The notes under the pieces were generated by a model. That model was not told the DNA's origin. It worked only from the letters and a program-made list of their open reading frames with translations, and did not search any database. This document shows, in pieces, positions 25,005 to 33,232 of a stretch of 64,000 nt of DNA; position 1 is the first letter of the stretch; each line of letters starts with the position of its first letter. The translations under genes were made by a program, and so were the position numbers. Source of the stretch: Caulobacter sp. CCUG 60055 (GTDB lineage Bacteria > Pseudomonadota > Alphaproteobacteria > Caulobacterales > Caulobacteraceae); NCBI RefSeq assembly GCF_022750545.1, contig NZ_PUIC01000001.1, positions 372,001-436,000 of the forward strand, given 5' to 3'.

Positions 25005-27482
25005 TCAGGCCGCCCTCGCCTCGGCTTGCTGTTCTTCGCGTCCCTCGGCCTCCAGCCGCCTGACCGGCCGATCGAGCAACACGAGCACCGCGCTGGTCAG
25101 TCCCGTGGGAACCGCCATCAGCAGGAAGAACTGGGCGTGGGAGATATGGCTCCACAGAGTCCCGAGCGCGCCGGCGAACAGGTTTCCCGCGAAACAGGCG
25201 AAGAACCAGGCTGCGATCATCGTGGCCTGCATGCCCTTGGGCGCGAGGCGGCCGAACAGCCCAAGCCCCACCGGCAGGATGTAGAGCTCGCCCACGGTCA
25301 GGACCAGGAAGAAGGCGGCGAGCCAGAGCCAGTGGGCCTGCCTCGCCCCGCTGCACCAACTCACGACCGCGAGCATCACGAACGACAGCCCGACGAGGCC
25401 GGCGCCCATGGCCATCTTCGCCAGCGGCGACGGCTCGCGACCACGCGTCGCGGCTCGCGCCCATCGCATGATCAGCAGGGGGGTGATCAGGAACACGAGC
25501 AACGGGTTCAGCGACTGGAACCAGGTCATCGGAATGCTCCAGTCGCCCAGGCCGATGGCGCGATTGACCCCGTCGTCGGCCCACAAGGCCACGGTGTTGC
25601 CGGTCTGCTCGTAGGCGCCGCGGAAGACCATGACCGTGACGGCGACGCCGGCAAGCAACGCGAACCGGTTGAAACGCCTGGCTCCAGACCCCGCGCTCCG
25701 CGCCGCCGCCGCTCCCCCGGTCCGGGCCGGTTCAGGCGGCAGATGGCGCCGACCGAGGACGTAGATCGCCAGGCCGGAGACCATGCCGATCCCCGCGGCC
25801 GCGAAACCCCAGTGCCAGCCGTAGAGTTCGCCCAGCGTGCCGCAGATCAGCGGGGCCAGGAATCCCCCGAGATTCACCCCCACATAATAGACGTTGTAGG
25901 CGGACGACCGGCGCGGATCGGCGGGGCTGTACAGATCGCGGATCTGGCTGGGCAGGCTGGGCAGGAAGAGGCCGTTGCCGATCGTGATGACCACCAGGGC
26001 CAGATAGAACAGCGGCTCGAACGCCATCATGAAATGGCCGGCGGCCATGATCACGCCGCCGATGATGACCGAGGCCCGTCGCCCCAGCCAGCGATCGGAG
26101 ATGACCCCGCCGAGCACCGGGGTGAAGTAGACGAAGGCGGTGTATAGCCCGTAGATGAGCGAGGCGTTTTCCTGGCCGATCAGCAGACGCTTGGTCATGT
26201 AGTAGATCAGCAGCGTTCTCATTCCGTAGAACGAGAATTTTTCCCACATCTCCGTCAGGAACAGGACCGTGAGGCCTCTGGGTTGCCCGAACCAGTCGGA
26301 TGTTTGCTTGGCGGGCCTGGCCCGCAACGCGCTGATGTTCGCCATGGCTTGAACCGTTTCCGGGGGGCGAGCCCCCTCCCCTGGGTCGTCTTGTTGAAGC
26401 TGGAAATCTCGCGAACCTTCGCCGGGCGGGATCGCTGCCGAGGGCGACGAAGGGGCGACGGCGGCGTCTGTCGCCGGGGCGGGATGTCCCCACAGCTCGG
26501 GCGGGCACCAGACCGTCCCGCCGCGATAGACGGCCGGGACCGGCCTGTCGGCGGCGAGAAGAAGCGGTCCGTTCAGGGAAACGCCGTCGCACAGCTGGCC
26601 GAGCATGAAAGCCGGAGCCATGGCCAGGCTGTCGCCTCGCGCGCCGTCGACCCTCGCCTTGAGGCCCAGGCGGCGCGCCTCGAAAAGGATCGCCAGGCCC
26701 TCGGTGAGCCCCCCGCACAGATCCAGGTCGATGATGACCGCGTCCACCCGGCCCGCCAGTTTCGCCACGTCGGCGGCCTCCCGCACGGCCTGTCCCACGA
26801 TCAGGGGCGTCGACGGGGCGGGTCGTCCGGGCGGGGCGTCGCGGGCTTCCGAGGCGGGCTGTTCGGACCAGAGCACGCCGGCCGCCTGCAGGCTGGACAT
26901 CTGCCGGTGCAGGGCCTCATGCCTGGGCGCGACGGCCCATCTGACGCCCAGCAGGACGTCCGGTCGCGCGGCCCGGACCATTCGCAGCCGTTCGCCATCG
27001 AGAAGATCGCCGCCCAGGACGACGCTCAGCGAGCGCGCCGACGCATGGACCTGGGCCATGGTCGCCATCGTCTCGGGCCGGTCGACGTCTAGGACGTAGG
27101 TGTTGACCAGGGGCTCCGGCTGCGGGAGGCCGGCGAGCCGCCAGACGGGCTTGCCGGATCTCCTGGCCTCCAGGTCCCAGAACGCGCAGTCGAGGGCGTT
27201 GCGCGCGACGCCCGGCGGCGTCAGCCTGTTGAGCGTGGGCCGGTCCAGGCCGCCCTTGAGGTCGGTTCGCACGGCCTCGATCTGCGCCAGGACCGTGGCG
27301 ACGGCGTCTGGCTGGGCCGGGATCGCGGCCTCGCCCCGGCCCGAGAACGGGCCGTCTCGCAAGGTGACGGCGACGACCTGCATTTGCGAGCCGCCGCAAG
27401 GGCCCGTCCGCGGCGAGGACCTCAGGGGCCAGGCCTCCACCGCCGCCTCGAGCGTAGGGCGGGCTTTGCGGGCGGTGTTCAT
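25005..27482 (-). CDS. Degenerate dipeptide-epimerase domain fused to a POT-family peptide transporter
   Basis: One uninterrupted frame of 825 codons. Residues 1-332 have the dipeptide-epimerase fold (LEAAVEAWPL at the start, NALDCAFWDLEARRSGKPVW, CPPELWG at the end). Compared with L-Ala-D/L-Glu epimerases, the K-x-K lysines are Ser153 and Val155, the first metal Asp is Arg181, the D-E pair is Gly230-Gln231 and the far-side Lys is Leu255; only Glu207 (SEQP) remains. Residues 333-379 are a Pro/Ala-rich linker. Residues 380-825 are a complete proton-coupled oligopeptide transporter with EMWEKFSFYGMR (the ExxERFxYY motif, Arg to Lys), GGVISDRWLGRR and NVYYVGVNLGGFLAP. POT N-termini are cytoplasmic, so the dead-enzyme domain would face the cytosol. 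A separate start at Met380 is possible but has only a weak SD. Confidence 0.82.
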   Translation of the reverse strand: MNTARKARPTLEAAVEAWPLRSSPRTGPCGGSQMQVVAVTLRDGPFSGRGEAAIPAQPDAVATVLAQIEAVRTDLKGGLDRPTLNRLTPPGVARNALDCAFWDLEARRSGKPVWRLAGLPQPEPLVNTYVLDVDRPETMATMAQVHASARSLSVVLGGDLLDGERLRMVRAARPDVLLGVRWAVAPRHEALHRQMSSLQAAGVLWSEQPASEARDAPPGRPAPSTPLIVGQAVREAADVAKLAGRVDAVIIDLDLCGGLTEGLAILFEARRLGLKARVDGARGDSLAMAPAFMLGQLCDGVSLNGPLLLAADRPVPAVYRGGTVWCPPELWGHPAPATDAAVAPSSPSAAIPPGEGSRDFQLQQDDPGEGARPPETVQAMANISALRARPAKQTSDWFGQPRGLTVLFLTEMWEKFSFYGMRTLLIYYMTKRLLIGQENASLIYGLYTAFVYFTPVLGGVISDRWLGRRASVIIGGVIMAAGHFMMAFEPLFYLALVVITIGNGLFLPSLPSQIRDLYSPADPRRSSAYNVYYVGVNLGGFLAPLICGTLGELYGWHWGFAAAGIGMVSGLAIYVLGRRHLPPEPARTGGAAAARSAGSGARRFNRFALLAGVAVTVMVFRGAYEQTGNTVALWADDGVNRAIGLGDWSIPMTWFQSLNPLLVFLITPLLIMRWARAATRGREPSPLAKMAMGAGLVGLSFVMLAVVSWCSGARQAHWLWLAAFFLVLTVGELYILPVGLGLFGRLAPKGMQATMIAAWFFACFAGNLFAGALGTLWSHISHAQFFLLMAVPTGLTSAVLVLLDRPVRRLEAEGREEQQAEARAA

Positions 27483-27596
27483 GCGGCGTCTCCCGCAGCA
27501 GCAGCCTGGTACTGGACGAAGAGGCGCAGCGCGGCGGCTCCGGCTCGGGCGAGCGCGGACATGCCGGCATGCGGGCGAAGGCGTTCCCCGAGGTCG

Positions 27597-29189
27597 TCAG
27601 TCGACCTTCTTGAAACTCAGGTCCTTGAAGTCGAAGCTGGTGTCGGTGGACGGCGAGATGGCCTGCATCGTCATGCCTTCGACCCGGCGATCGTAGCTCT
27701 GGGTGAACCGGACAAAGGCGTCGGCGTCGAGCGCCCTGTCCTTCCAGCGCACGACGAAGATGTCGCCGCTGTAGGGCAGAAGCCGCCCTTCCAGGGCCTC
27801 GGTCCTGCTGAACTTCAGAACCAGGTGGTCGCCCTCGACCCGGACGCCGGCGTCGCCGCGCCAGGGGTCGCGATAGACGCCGGCGTAGGTCTGCAACGGC
27901 AGGGTCGGCTTGACGTCGCCGCGTTTGAGGACCGCCTCGACCTCGGTCTCCTTGGCGCTGACCTGCTCGCGCTCCTCGTCGACGGCCTCTTTGAACACCT
28001 TGACCCAGTCATGATCGGATCGGCCGAGCTGGGCGTCGACAATCTGCAGCATCAGGGCCAGCTTCGCGGCCTCGTGCTGCTGGTTGGTCAGGACGATGAC
28101 GCCGAACTTTTCTTCCGGCAGCATGGACACGACCGAGCTCATGCCGGTGATCTCACCGTCGTGATAGACCAATGTGCGGCCGGCGACGTCGGCGACGCCC
28201 CATCCCAGCGCATAGGACTGGAACTTCAGCCCCGCCTCGGCGCTCAGTCCTTCACGGGCTGGCGGCAGCAAGGTCTGGGGCGTGGACAACTCCAGCGTCT
28301 GGGCCTTGCTGAGCAGCCGCTTCCCATCGGGCGCCACGCCTTCCGCCAGCAGCGTGCTCACCCATTTCGCCATGCCGGGCAGGTTGCACTGCATCGAGCC
28401 GGCCGGCCCGACCAGTTCGAGATTGTCGGCCTTGACCGCCTGCATGACGCCCGCGACCGGCACGTGGGGAGAAGCCAGATTGGCCGTGCTCTTCACGCGC
28501 CGCAGATTGACGGCGCAGGGCTCCATGGCGAGCGGGGCCAGGATGCGAGCCTGAACGAAGTCTTCCCAGCTCTGGCCGGTGACCGCCGGTATGATCTGGC
28601 CGGCGACGACATAGAGCAGGTTGTCGTAATTGTACTTGGTCCTGAAGCTGGAAGACGGCTTCAGGTTCCGCAGGCTGCGGATGATCTCGTCGCGGGTGAA
28701 GTCGCTCGACGGGACGAACATCAGGTCGCCCGCGTAGGAAGGCAGCCCGCTGCGGTGGGTCAGCAGGTCGCGGATCGTGAATTCCCGGGTGACGTAAGGA
28801 TCGTACATCCGGAAGTCCGGAAGGTGATCGATGACCTTGTCATCCCATTTGATCTTCTTCTCATCGACCAGGATGGCCAGGGCCGCCGCCGTGAACGCCT
28901 TGCTGTTCGAGCCGATGCCGAAGATGGTGTCGGGATCGACCTTGTCGCCGCCGCCCAGTTGGCGGACGCCGTAACCCTTGGCGAAGACGAGCTTCCCATC
29001 CTTGACGATCCCGACCGAAACGCCCGGGACGTCGAAGGATTTCATCGCCCTGGCGACGAGTGCGTCGATCTTCGCCGGCGTCATCGGCGGAGAAGCCGAA
29101 CGCCCCTCCCCCGCCGACGCAGCCCCGACGAACATCAAGACCGTCGACATCGCCAGCATCGACGCTGACGCCCAGTGCTTCCGCAGCAT
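27597..29189 (-). CDS. Serine hydrolase, class C beta-lactamase/D-aminopeptidase-like
   Basis: A 530-residue exported hydrolase. Its signal peptide ends near AASA. SxxK is Ser94-N-S-Lys97 (GIGSNSKAF), YxN is Tyr188-D-Asn190 and the third motif is YHDG. The domain spans about residues 35-400; the last 110 residues are a separate beta-rich domain (DUF3471-like; YAGVYRDPWRGDAGV). This penicillin-binding fold includes D-aminopeptidases, esterases and MlrB of microcystin degraders. A strong SD GGGAGGG precedes the ATG. It is the first of three related hydrolases. Confidence 0.9.
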   Translation of the reverse strand: MLRKHWASASMLAMSTVLMFVGAASAGEGRSASPPMTPAKIDALVARAMKSFDVPGVSVGIVKDGKLVFAKGYGVRQLGGGDKVDPDTIFGIGSNSKAFTAAALAILVDEKKIKWDDKVIDHLPDFRMYDPYVTREFTIRDLLTHRSGLPSYAGDLMFVPSSDFTRDEIIRSLRNLKPSSSFRTKYNYDNLLYVVAGQIIPAVTGQSWEDFVQARILAPLAMEPCAVNLRRVKSTANLASPHVPVAGVMQAVKADNLELVGPAGSMQCNLPGMAKWVSTLLAEGVAPDGKRLLSKAQTLELSTPQTLLPPAREGLSAEAGLKFQSYALGWGVADVAGRTLVYHDGEITGMSSVVSMLPEEKFGVIVLTNQQHEAAKLALMLQIVDAQLGRSDHDWVKVFKEAVDEEREQVSAKETEVEAVLKRGDVKPTLPLQTYAGVYRDPWRGDAGVRVEGDHLVLKFSRTEALEGRLLPYSGDIFVVRWKDRALDADAFVRFTQSYDRRVEGMTMQAISPSTDTSFDFKDLSFKKVD

Positions 29190-29394
29190 GATCCCTCCCA
29201 GCGCCCAGGGCGCGCTCGCCGCGTTGTGCGGTCGTCGATAGGTTTGATGCCGGAAGAAGCGAAATCATCACGCCGCAATGTTCATACATGAAAACATGGA
29301 CATTATTTAATAATGACGGAGACGAGTTCTGATCTTCCGGTTATTCGAATCGATTTTAACTTGAGCTTGATCGGCCGATCATTTGCCCGTTTCG

Positions 29395-31074
29395 CTATCT
29401 GGGCGTCTCGGCCAGCCGGTCGAACTGCACGTTCCTCACACGGTCGCCGGTCAGGCGCAGCCCTGTGACCTTTCCACCGGAGCCCCTGACGAAGCGAACC
29501 AGCAGCCCTTCGAGGTCGAAGGCGTCGGCGTAGGATGAAGCCAGGTCGAAAGCCGCCTCCGGATGCCCCTTGATCGCCAAGGTCAGGTGATCGTCCTTCA
29601 CGCCGATCAGGTAGGTCGCCCCCGCCTCATCGCTGGCGTAGGCGCCGGCGTAGGCGGCGAGCGACTGCGCGGTTGCGGGCGAAACGGCGCCTCCCCGGTG
29701 GAACGAGGCCAGGCCGCCATAGGCGTCGGCCAGGGTGAACCTGTCCTTGTTTTCGAAGCTTAGGACCGAACCCGCCGATTCAAACCGAGCGGCGGACGCG
29801 AGGGCCAGTTGCATGCCGCCCCCCACCTGCAAGGCCCCCTCCGCCAGTTTCAGCTTTACGGGAGCGCCGGTCGTCTCGTTGATGAAGACGCCCTCGATCC
29901 CCGCCATGGGCTGGATCGGAGCCTTGGGTTTCGGCGTCGCCGGCGATTTGGAGAGGAAGACGTCGGCCACGGCGTGGGCCAGGGCTTCGTTGTCCGCATC
30001 CGCCCGATTGCACAGCAGGGCGATGGACAGGCCGTCTTTGGGATACCGGCCGAGCCACGCCGTGTAGCCGGCCGTCGCCCCCGGATGGGCGATCTCGGGA
30101 TGGCCCCGGTAGTCGGCCCAGATTAGTCCGCGCGCATAGTTGATCCGCCGTCCTGACGCCAGGACGCCATGCTCGGCGAGGCCGCCCGCGACATAGGCGC
30201 TGATCCGTCCATCGGTCAGCGCCGCGTTCCAGATCAGCATGTCGCCAGCCGTCGTCAGCAGGCCCGCATGACCGTAGGTGTCCTCGAAGGGCATGGCTTG
30301 GGCGAAGCCGGTCTCGGTCGGCGAATAGGCGATCGCTCGCCCCTTCTCCACCCGCCGGAAATTGTCCCGCCAGCGGGTGTTCCGCATGCCCAGGGGGGTG
30401 AAGAACTCGGCGGCCGTATAGTCCGGCAGGCTCTTTCCGCTCACCCGCTCGGCGACGATGGCCAGCAGGTTGTAACCGGTGTTGGTGTAGGAGAACTCGT
30501 CGCCGGGCGTGAAGTTCAGCGCCTTCTGCCGAACCGCGAGGTCCAGGACGTCCCGCATCGAATAGACGCGGGCGCCGCGCGGCTCGCCGGCGAAAGAGGC
30601 AAGCTCTCCCCAGTCCCGAACGCCGCCGGTGTGGTTCAGCAGGTTGAGGATGGTGACGACGTGGCCATAGTCAGGCAGTTCGGGGATGTATTTCCGCACG
30701 TCGTCGGTGAGCGACAGCTTGTGCTGCTCCGCCAGGCGCAGAACGGCCGCGGCGGTGAATTGCTTGGACGTCGACCCCGCCTCGAACACGGTCGCCGGGG
30801 TGTTGGGCGCATCGTGCTCGAGGTCGGCCACGCCATAGGCCCGGATGATCGAGGCGTTGCCCTTCTGGTCCACGCCCACGACGCAGCCAGGCGTCTGGCC
30901 CGGCTTCCATTGCGCGAAGACCTTGTCGATCCTCCCGACGACGGAAGGGAGCGCGGCGGGCCGGACGCCGACCGCCGGCTTGGCCGCGAGGGCCGGGCCG
31001 GCCGTTGTCGAACAGATCGACAGCGCGACCGCGGCGACGTTGACGATGAATGCTCGCTTCTGATTGTCGGGCAT
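29395..31074 (-). CDS. Serine hydrolase, class C beta-lactamase/D-aminopeptidase-like
   Basis: A 559-residue exported relative of the gene at 27597. The signal peptide ends at GPALA. The motifs are Ser101-T-S-Lys104 (EAGSTSKQF), Tyr-T-Asn (FSYTNTGYN) and H-P-G (IAHPGATAGY). The C-terminal 150 residues form a beta-rich domain. The ATG at 31074 was chosen for the signal; the open frame upstream (to 31497) runs through the next gene's coding sequence on the same strand and is not plausible. A likely periplasmic peptidase or esterase. Confidence 0.88.
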   Translation of the reverse strand: MPDNQKRAFIVNVAAVALSICSTTAGPALAAKPAVGVRPAALPSVVGRIDKVFAQWKPGQTPGCVVGVDQKGNASIIRAYGVADLEHDAPNTPATVFEAGSTSKQFTAAAVLRLAEQHKLSLTDDVRKYIPELPDYGHVVTILNLLNHTGGVRDWGELASFAGEPRGARVYSMRDVLDLAVRQKALNFTPGDEFSYTNTGYNLLAIVAERVSGKSLPDYTAAEFFTPLGMRNTRWRDNFRRVEKGRAIAYSPTETGFAQAMPFEDTYGHAGLLTTAGDMLIWNAALTDGRISAYVAGGLAEHGVLASGRRINYARGLIWADYRGHPEIAHPGATAGYTAWLGRYPKDGLSIALLCNRADADNEALAHAVADVFLSKSPATPKPKAPIQPMAGIEGVFINETTGAPVKLKLAEGALQVGGGMQLALASAARFESAGSVLSFENKDRFTLADAYGGLASFHRGGAVSPATAQSLAAYAGAYASDEAGATYLIGVKDDHLTLAIKGHPEAAFDLASSYADAFDLEGLLVRFVRGSGGKVTGLRLTGDRVRNVQFDRLAETPR

Positions 31075-31217
31075 CTGATGGGGTCCTGCTTCCGGCGAGC
31101 CGGGTTTTCCGTTCGATGGGGTGATTGTCGGGTTTGCGGTTCGCTGGCCGCCACGGTCGCGGGGGCGCCTCGGCGGGCCCCATCTCCCTGCGGATGGGGC
31201 CGTGAACCGGACGGACC

Positions 31218-33137
31218 TCATCCGAACCTCCAGCCCAGCAGGTTCCATTGAGCAAAGAAGGCGACGACGCCGAGCGCCGCCAGCGCGATCGCGGAATGAT
31301 AGAGCCGCAGCCGCAAGGTCAGGCCCTTCCGCATCCAGACCCGCACGACGGCGACCAGGGACGCCGCGGTCAGCCCGATGAAGACGATAGGCATGCCCAA
31401 GGCGAGCTTCAGGTTCAGCGGCACGCTGCTCTGCCGGGCGACCACGTCGGTCAGGATCAGGAAGACGAACAGCGCCGCGAGGGTCAGAGGCCCCCACAGG
31501 GAGACGGCGGTCGAGATCAGGATCAAGCGCCTGTCGGCGCGGGGCGCCGCCCAGATTTCACGTCGCCGATAGAGGAAGCCCAGCAACGCGCTGCCGAACA
31601 GCAGGAGGGCGACGACGAGCACGGGATACCAGAGCGCCGTATCGTCGAGCAGCGAGGCCCGTTCCAGCGGGATCGGCGACAGGAAGTCCATGAACATGTG
31701 GGTGACCGCGCCCGACCCATCGACGCGGAAGGCGATGCGGCGCTGTCCGCCGATCTCCTGGAACAGGTCCGGGCCCGTAGGCGCGAACTGGACCGCGTCA
31801 TTGCCCTGGCCGACGCTCAGGCCCTCTCCAGACACCTTGACCGGCATCCGGGACAGCAGGTCGTAGACCTTGTCGACCTTGGTGTGGTTGCGGCGGGTGA
31901 ACTGGTAGGAGCCGGCGTACTTCTCGAGGGAGGCCGCCTTGTAGGACGCCGGCGCGCCGCCCTGGGGCGGATAGTAACGCGCCAGCAGAGCCTTCTCGAC
32001 GTTCTCGGCGGCCACGCCGCCCTCGCCGCCGCTGAACGAGATGAAGACGCCCAGATTGTGGGCCGGCAGCAGGGACAGCTCGGTGTTGAAGGCCGGATCC
32101 GATCCGCCATGGCCCACCAGCATCTGACCGCCCATCGCGGTCTCGTAGAAACCGAGGTCCATCGCTGGGAGGCGCTTGTCGTAATAGAAGGCCGGCGTTC
32201 GCATCAGGCGGGCCGTGGCCGGCAGCAGTATCCGCTTGCCCTCGTACTCGCCGTCCTGAAGCTGGGCGATCATGAACCGGGCCATGTCGGCGCCCGAGAC
32301 CGCGCCGGAACCGGCGGGGCGGAAGCCCCCCTCGAAGGTCTGCTTCTGGAAGACGAAGGCTCCGTTCTCCCAGGCGTAGCCGTTGACCTTGTAAGGGACC
32401 AGCGCCGCGGGGACCGGCTCGCGCACGGTGGCGTACTTCATGCCCAAGGGGTCGAAGATGTTCCTCTGGACGTAGTCCTCGTAAGGAACGCCGGTCACCT
32501 CCTGAACGATCAGGCCGGCCAGCGCGGCGCCGTAGTTGGAGTAGGAAAGCATCTCGCCCGGCGGGCGCACCCGCGCCGGAATATGAGCGCCGAGCACCTT
32601 GGCGATCGAGGGTTCAGGTTGCAGGGCGATGCCGTAGCCGACGCTGCCTTCCTCGAACCCCGCCGTGTGGGTCAGCAGGCTCCGCAGCGTGACGGGCTTG
32701 GCGTAGGTGGCTGGAATTTTGAACGATTTCAGATAGGTGTTGACGTCCGCATCGAGATTTAGCCTGCCCTGTTCGACCAACTGCATGACCGCTGTCCAGG
32801 TGAACAGCTTGGTCGTGGAGGCGATGCGGAACAGGCTCTTGTCGGGGTCCACCCGCGCGCCCTTCTCGACGTCGGCGTAGCCGTAGCCCTTGGCGAGCAG
32901 GGTCTTGCCGTCCTTCACGATGACGATGACCGCGCCGGGTATCTTCCATTGCTCCATCTGGGCGGTCATGACGCCGTCGACGAACGGCGCCAGCGTCGTG
33001 ACGTCGTCCAGGATCGGCGAGGCCGGCGCGGCGGAGGCGACCTGCGGGGCGGGCGGCGGGACGGCGGCGTCCGCCGCCCCGCCGCTGAGCGCCAATCCCG
33101 CCATCAGGCAGGCGGCGATCTTCTTCACGTTCATCAT
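31218..33137 (-). CDS. Serine hydrolase with C-terminal membrane domain
   Basis: This 639-residue protein is the third penicillin-binding-type hydrolase of the locus. It has a signal peptide (CLMAGLALSGGAADA), Ser107-T-T-Lys110 (RIASTTKLF), Tyr-S-Asn (LSYSNYGAA) and H-G-G (VGHGGSDPA). Unlike its neighbours it ends in about four membrane helices (ALWYPVLVVALLLFGSALLG to the C-terminus), which would hold the catalytic domain at the outer face of the inner membrane. The start is one of two adjacent ATGs; AGAGG lies 8 bases upstream. Confidence 0.87.
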   Translation of the reverse strand: MMNVKKIAACLMAGLALSGGAADAAVPPPAPQVASAAPASPILDDVTTLAPFVDGVMTAQMEQWKIPGAVIVIVKDGKTLLAKGYGYADVEKGARVDPDKSLFRIASTTKLFTWTAVMQLVEQGRLNLDADVNTYLKSFKIPATYAKPVTLRSLLTHTAGFEEGSVGYGIALQPEPSIAKVLGAHIPARVRPPGEMLSYSNYGAALAGLIVQEVTGVPYEDYVQRNIFDPLGMKYATVREPVPAALVPYKVNGYAWENGAFVFQKQTFEGGFRPAGSGAVSGADMARFMIAQLQDGEYEGKRILLPATARLMRTPAFYYDKRLPAMDLGFYETAMGGQMLVGHGGSDPAFNTELSLLPAHNLGVFISFSGGEGGVAAENVEKALLARYYPPQGGAPASYKAASLEKYAGSYQFTRRNHTKVDKVYDLLSRMPVKVSGEGLSVGQGNDAVQFAPTGPDLFQEIGGQRRIAFRVDGSGAVTHMFMDFLSPIPLERASLLDDTALWYPVLVVALLLFGSALLGFLYRRREIWAAPRADRRLILISTAVSLWGPLTLAALFVFLILTDVVARQSSVPLNLKLALGMPIVFIGLTAASLVAVVRVWMRKGLTLRLRLYHSAIALAALGVVAFFAQWNLLGWRFG

Positions 33138-33232
33138 CAAGCGGACCTCTTGCAGCCCTCGGGCGGTCCGCCGCCGACTGGCGGCGGCCGCTTGCGGGGT
33201 ATGCGTTGTGGGAAAATTGCGGCCAGCGAGGG

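Noticed and set aside
22121-25063. A 980-codon open frame on the plus strand
   Set aside because: It runs antisense through four genes with clear family motifs. Its protein is Arg/Gly/His-rich, as expected for a GC-rich shadow frame.
27384-29168. A 594-codon plus-strand frame
   Set aside because: It is antisense to a serine hydrolase with complete SxxK/YxN motifs.
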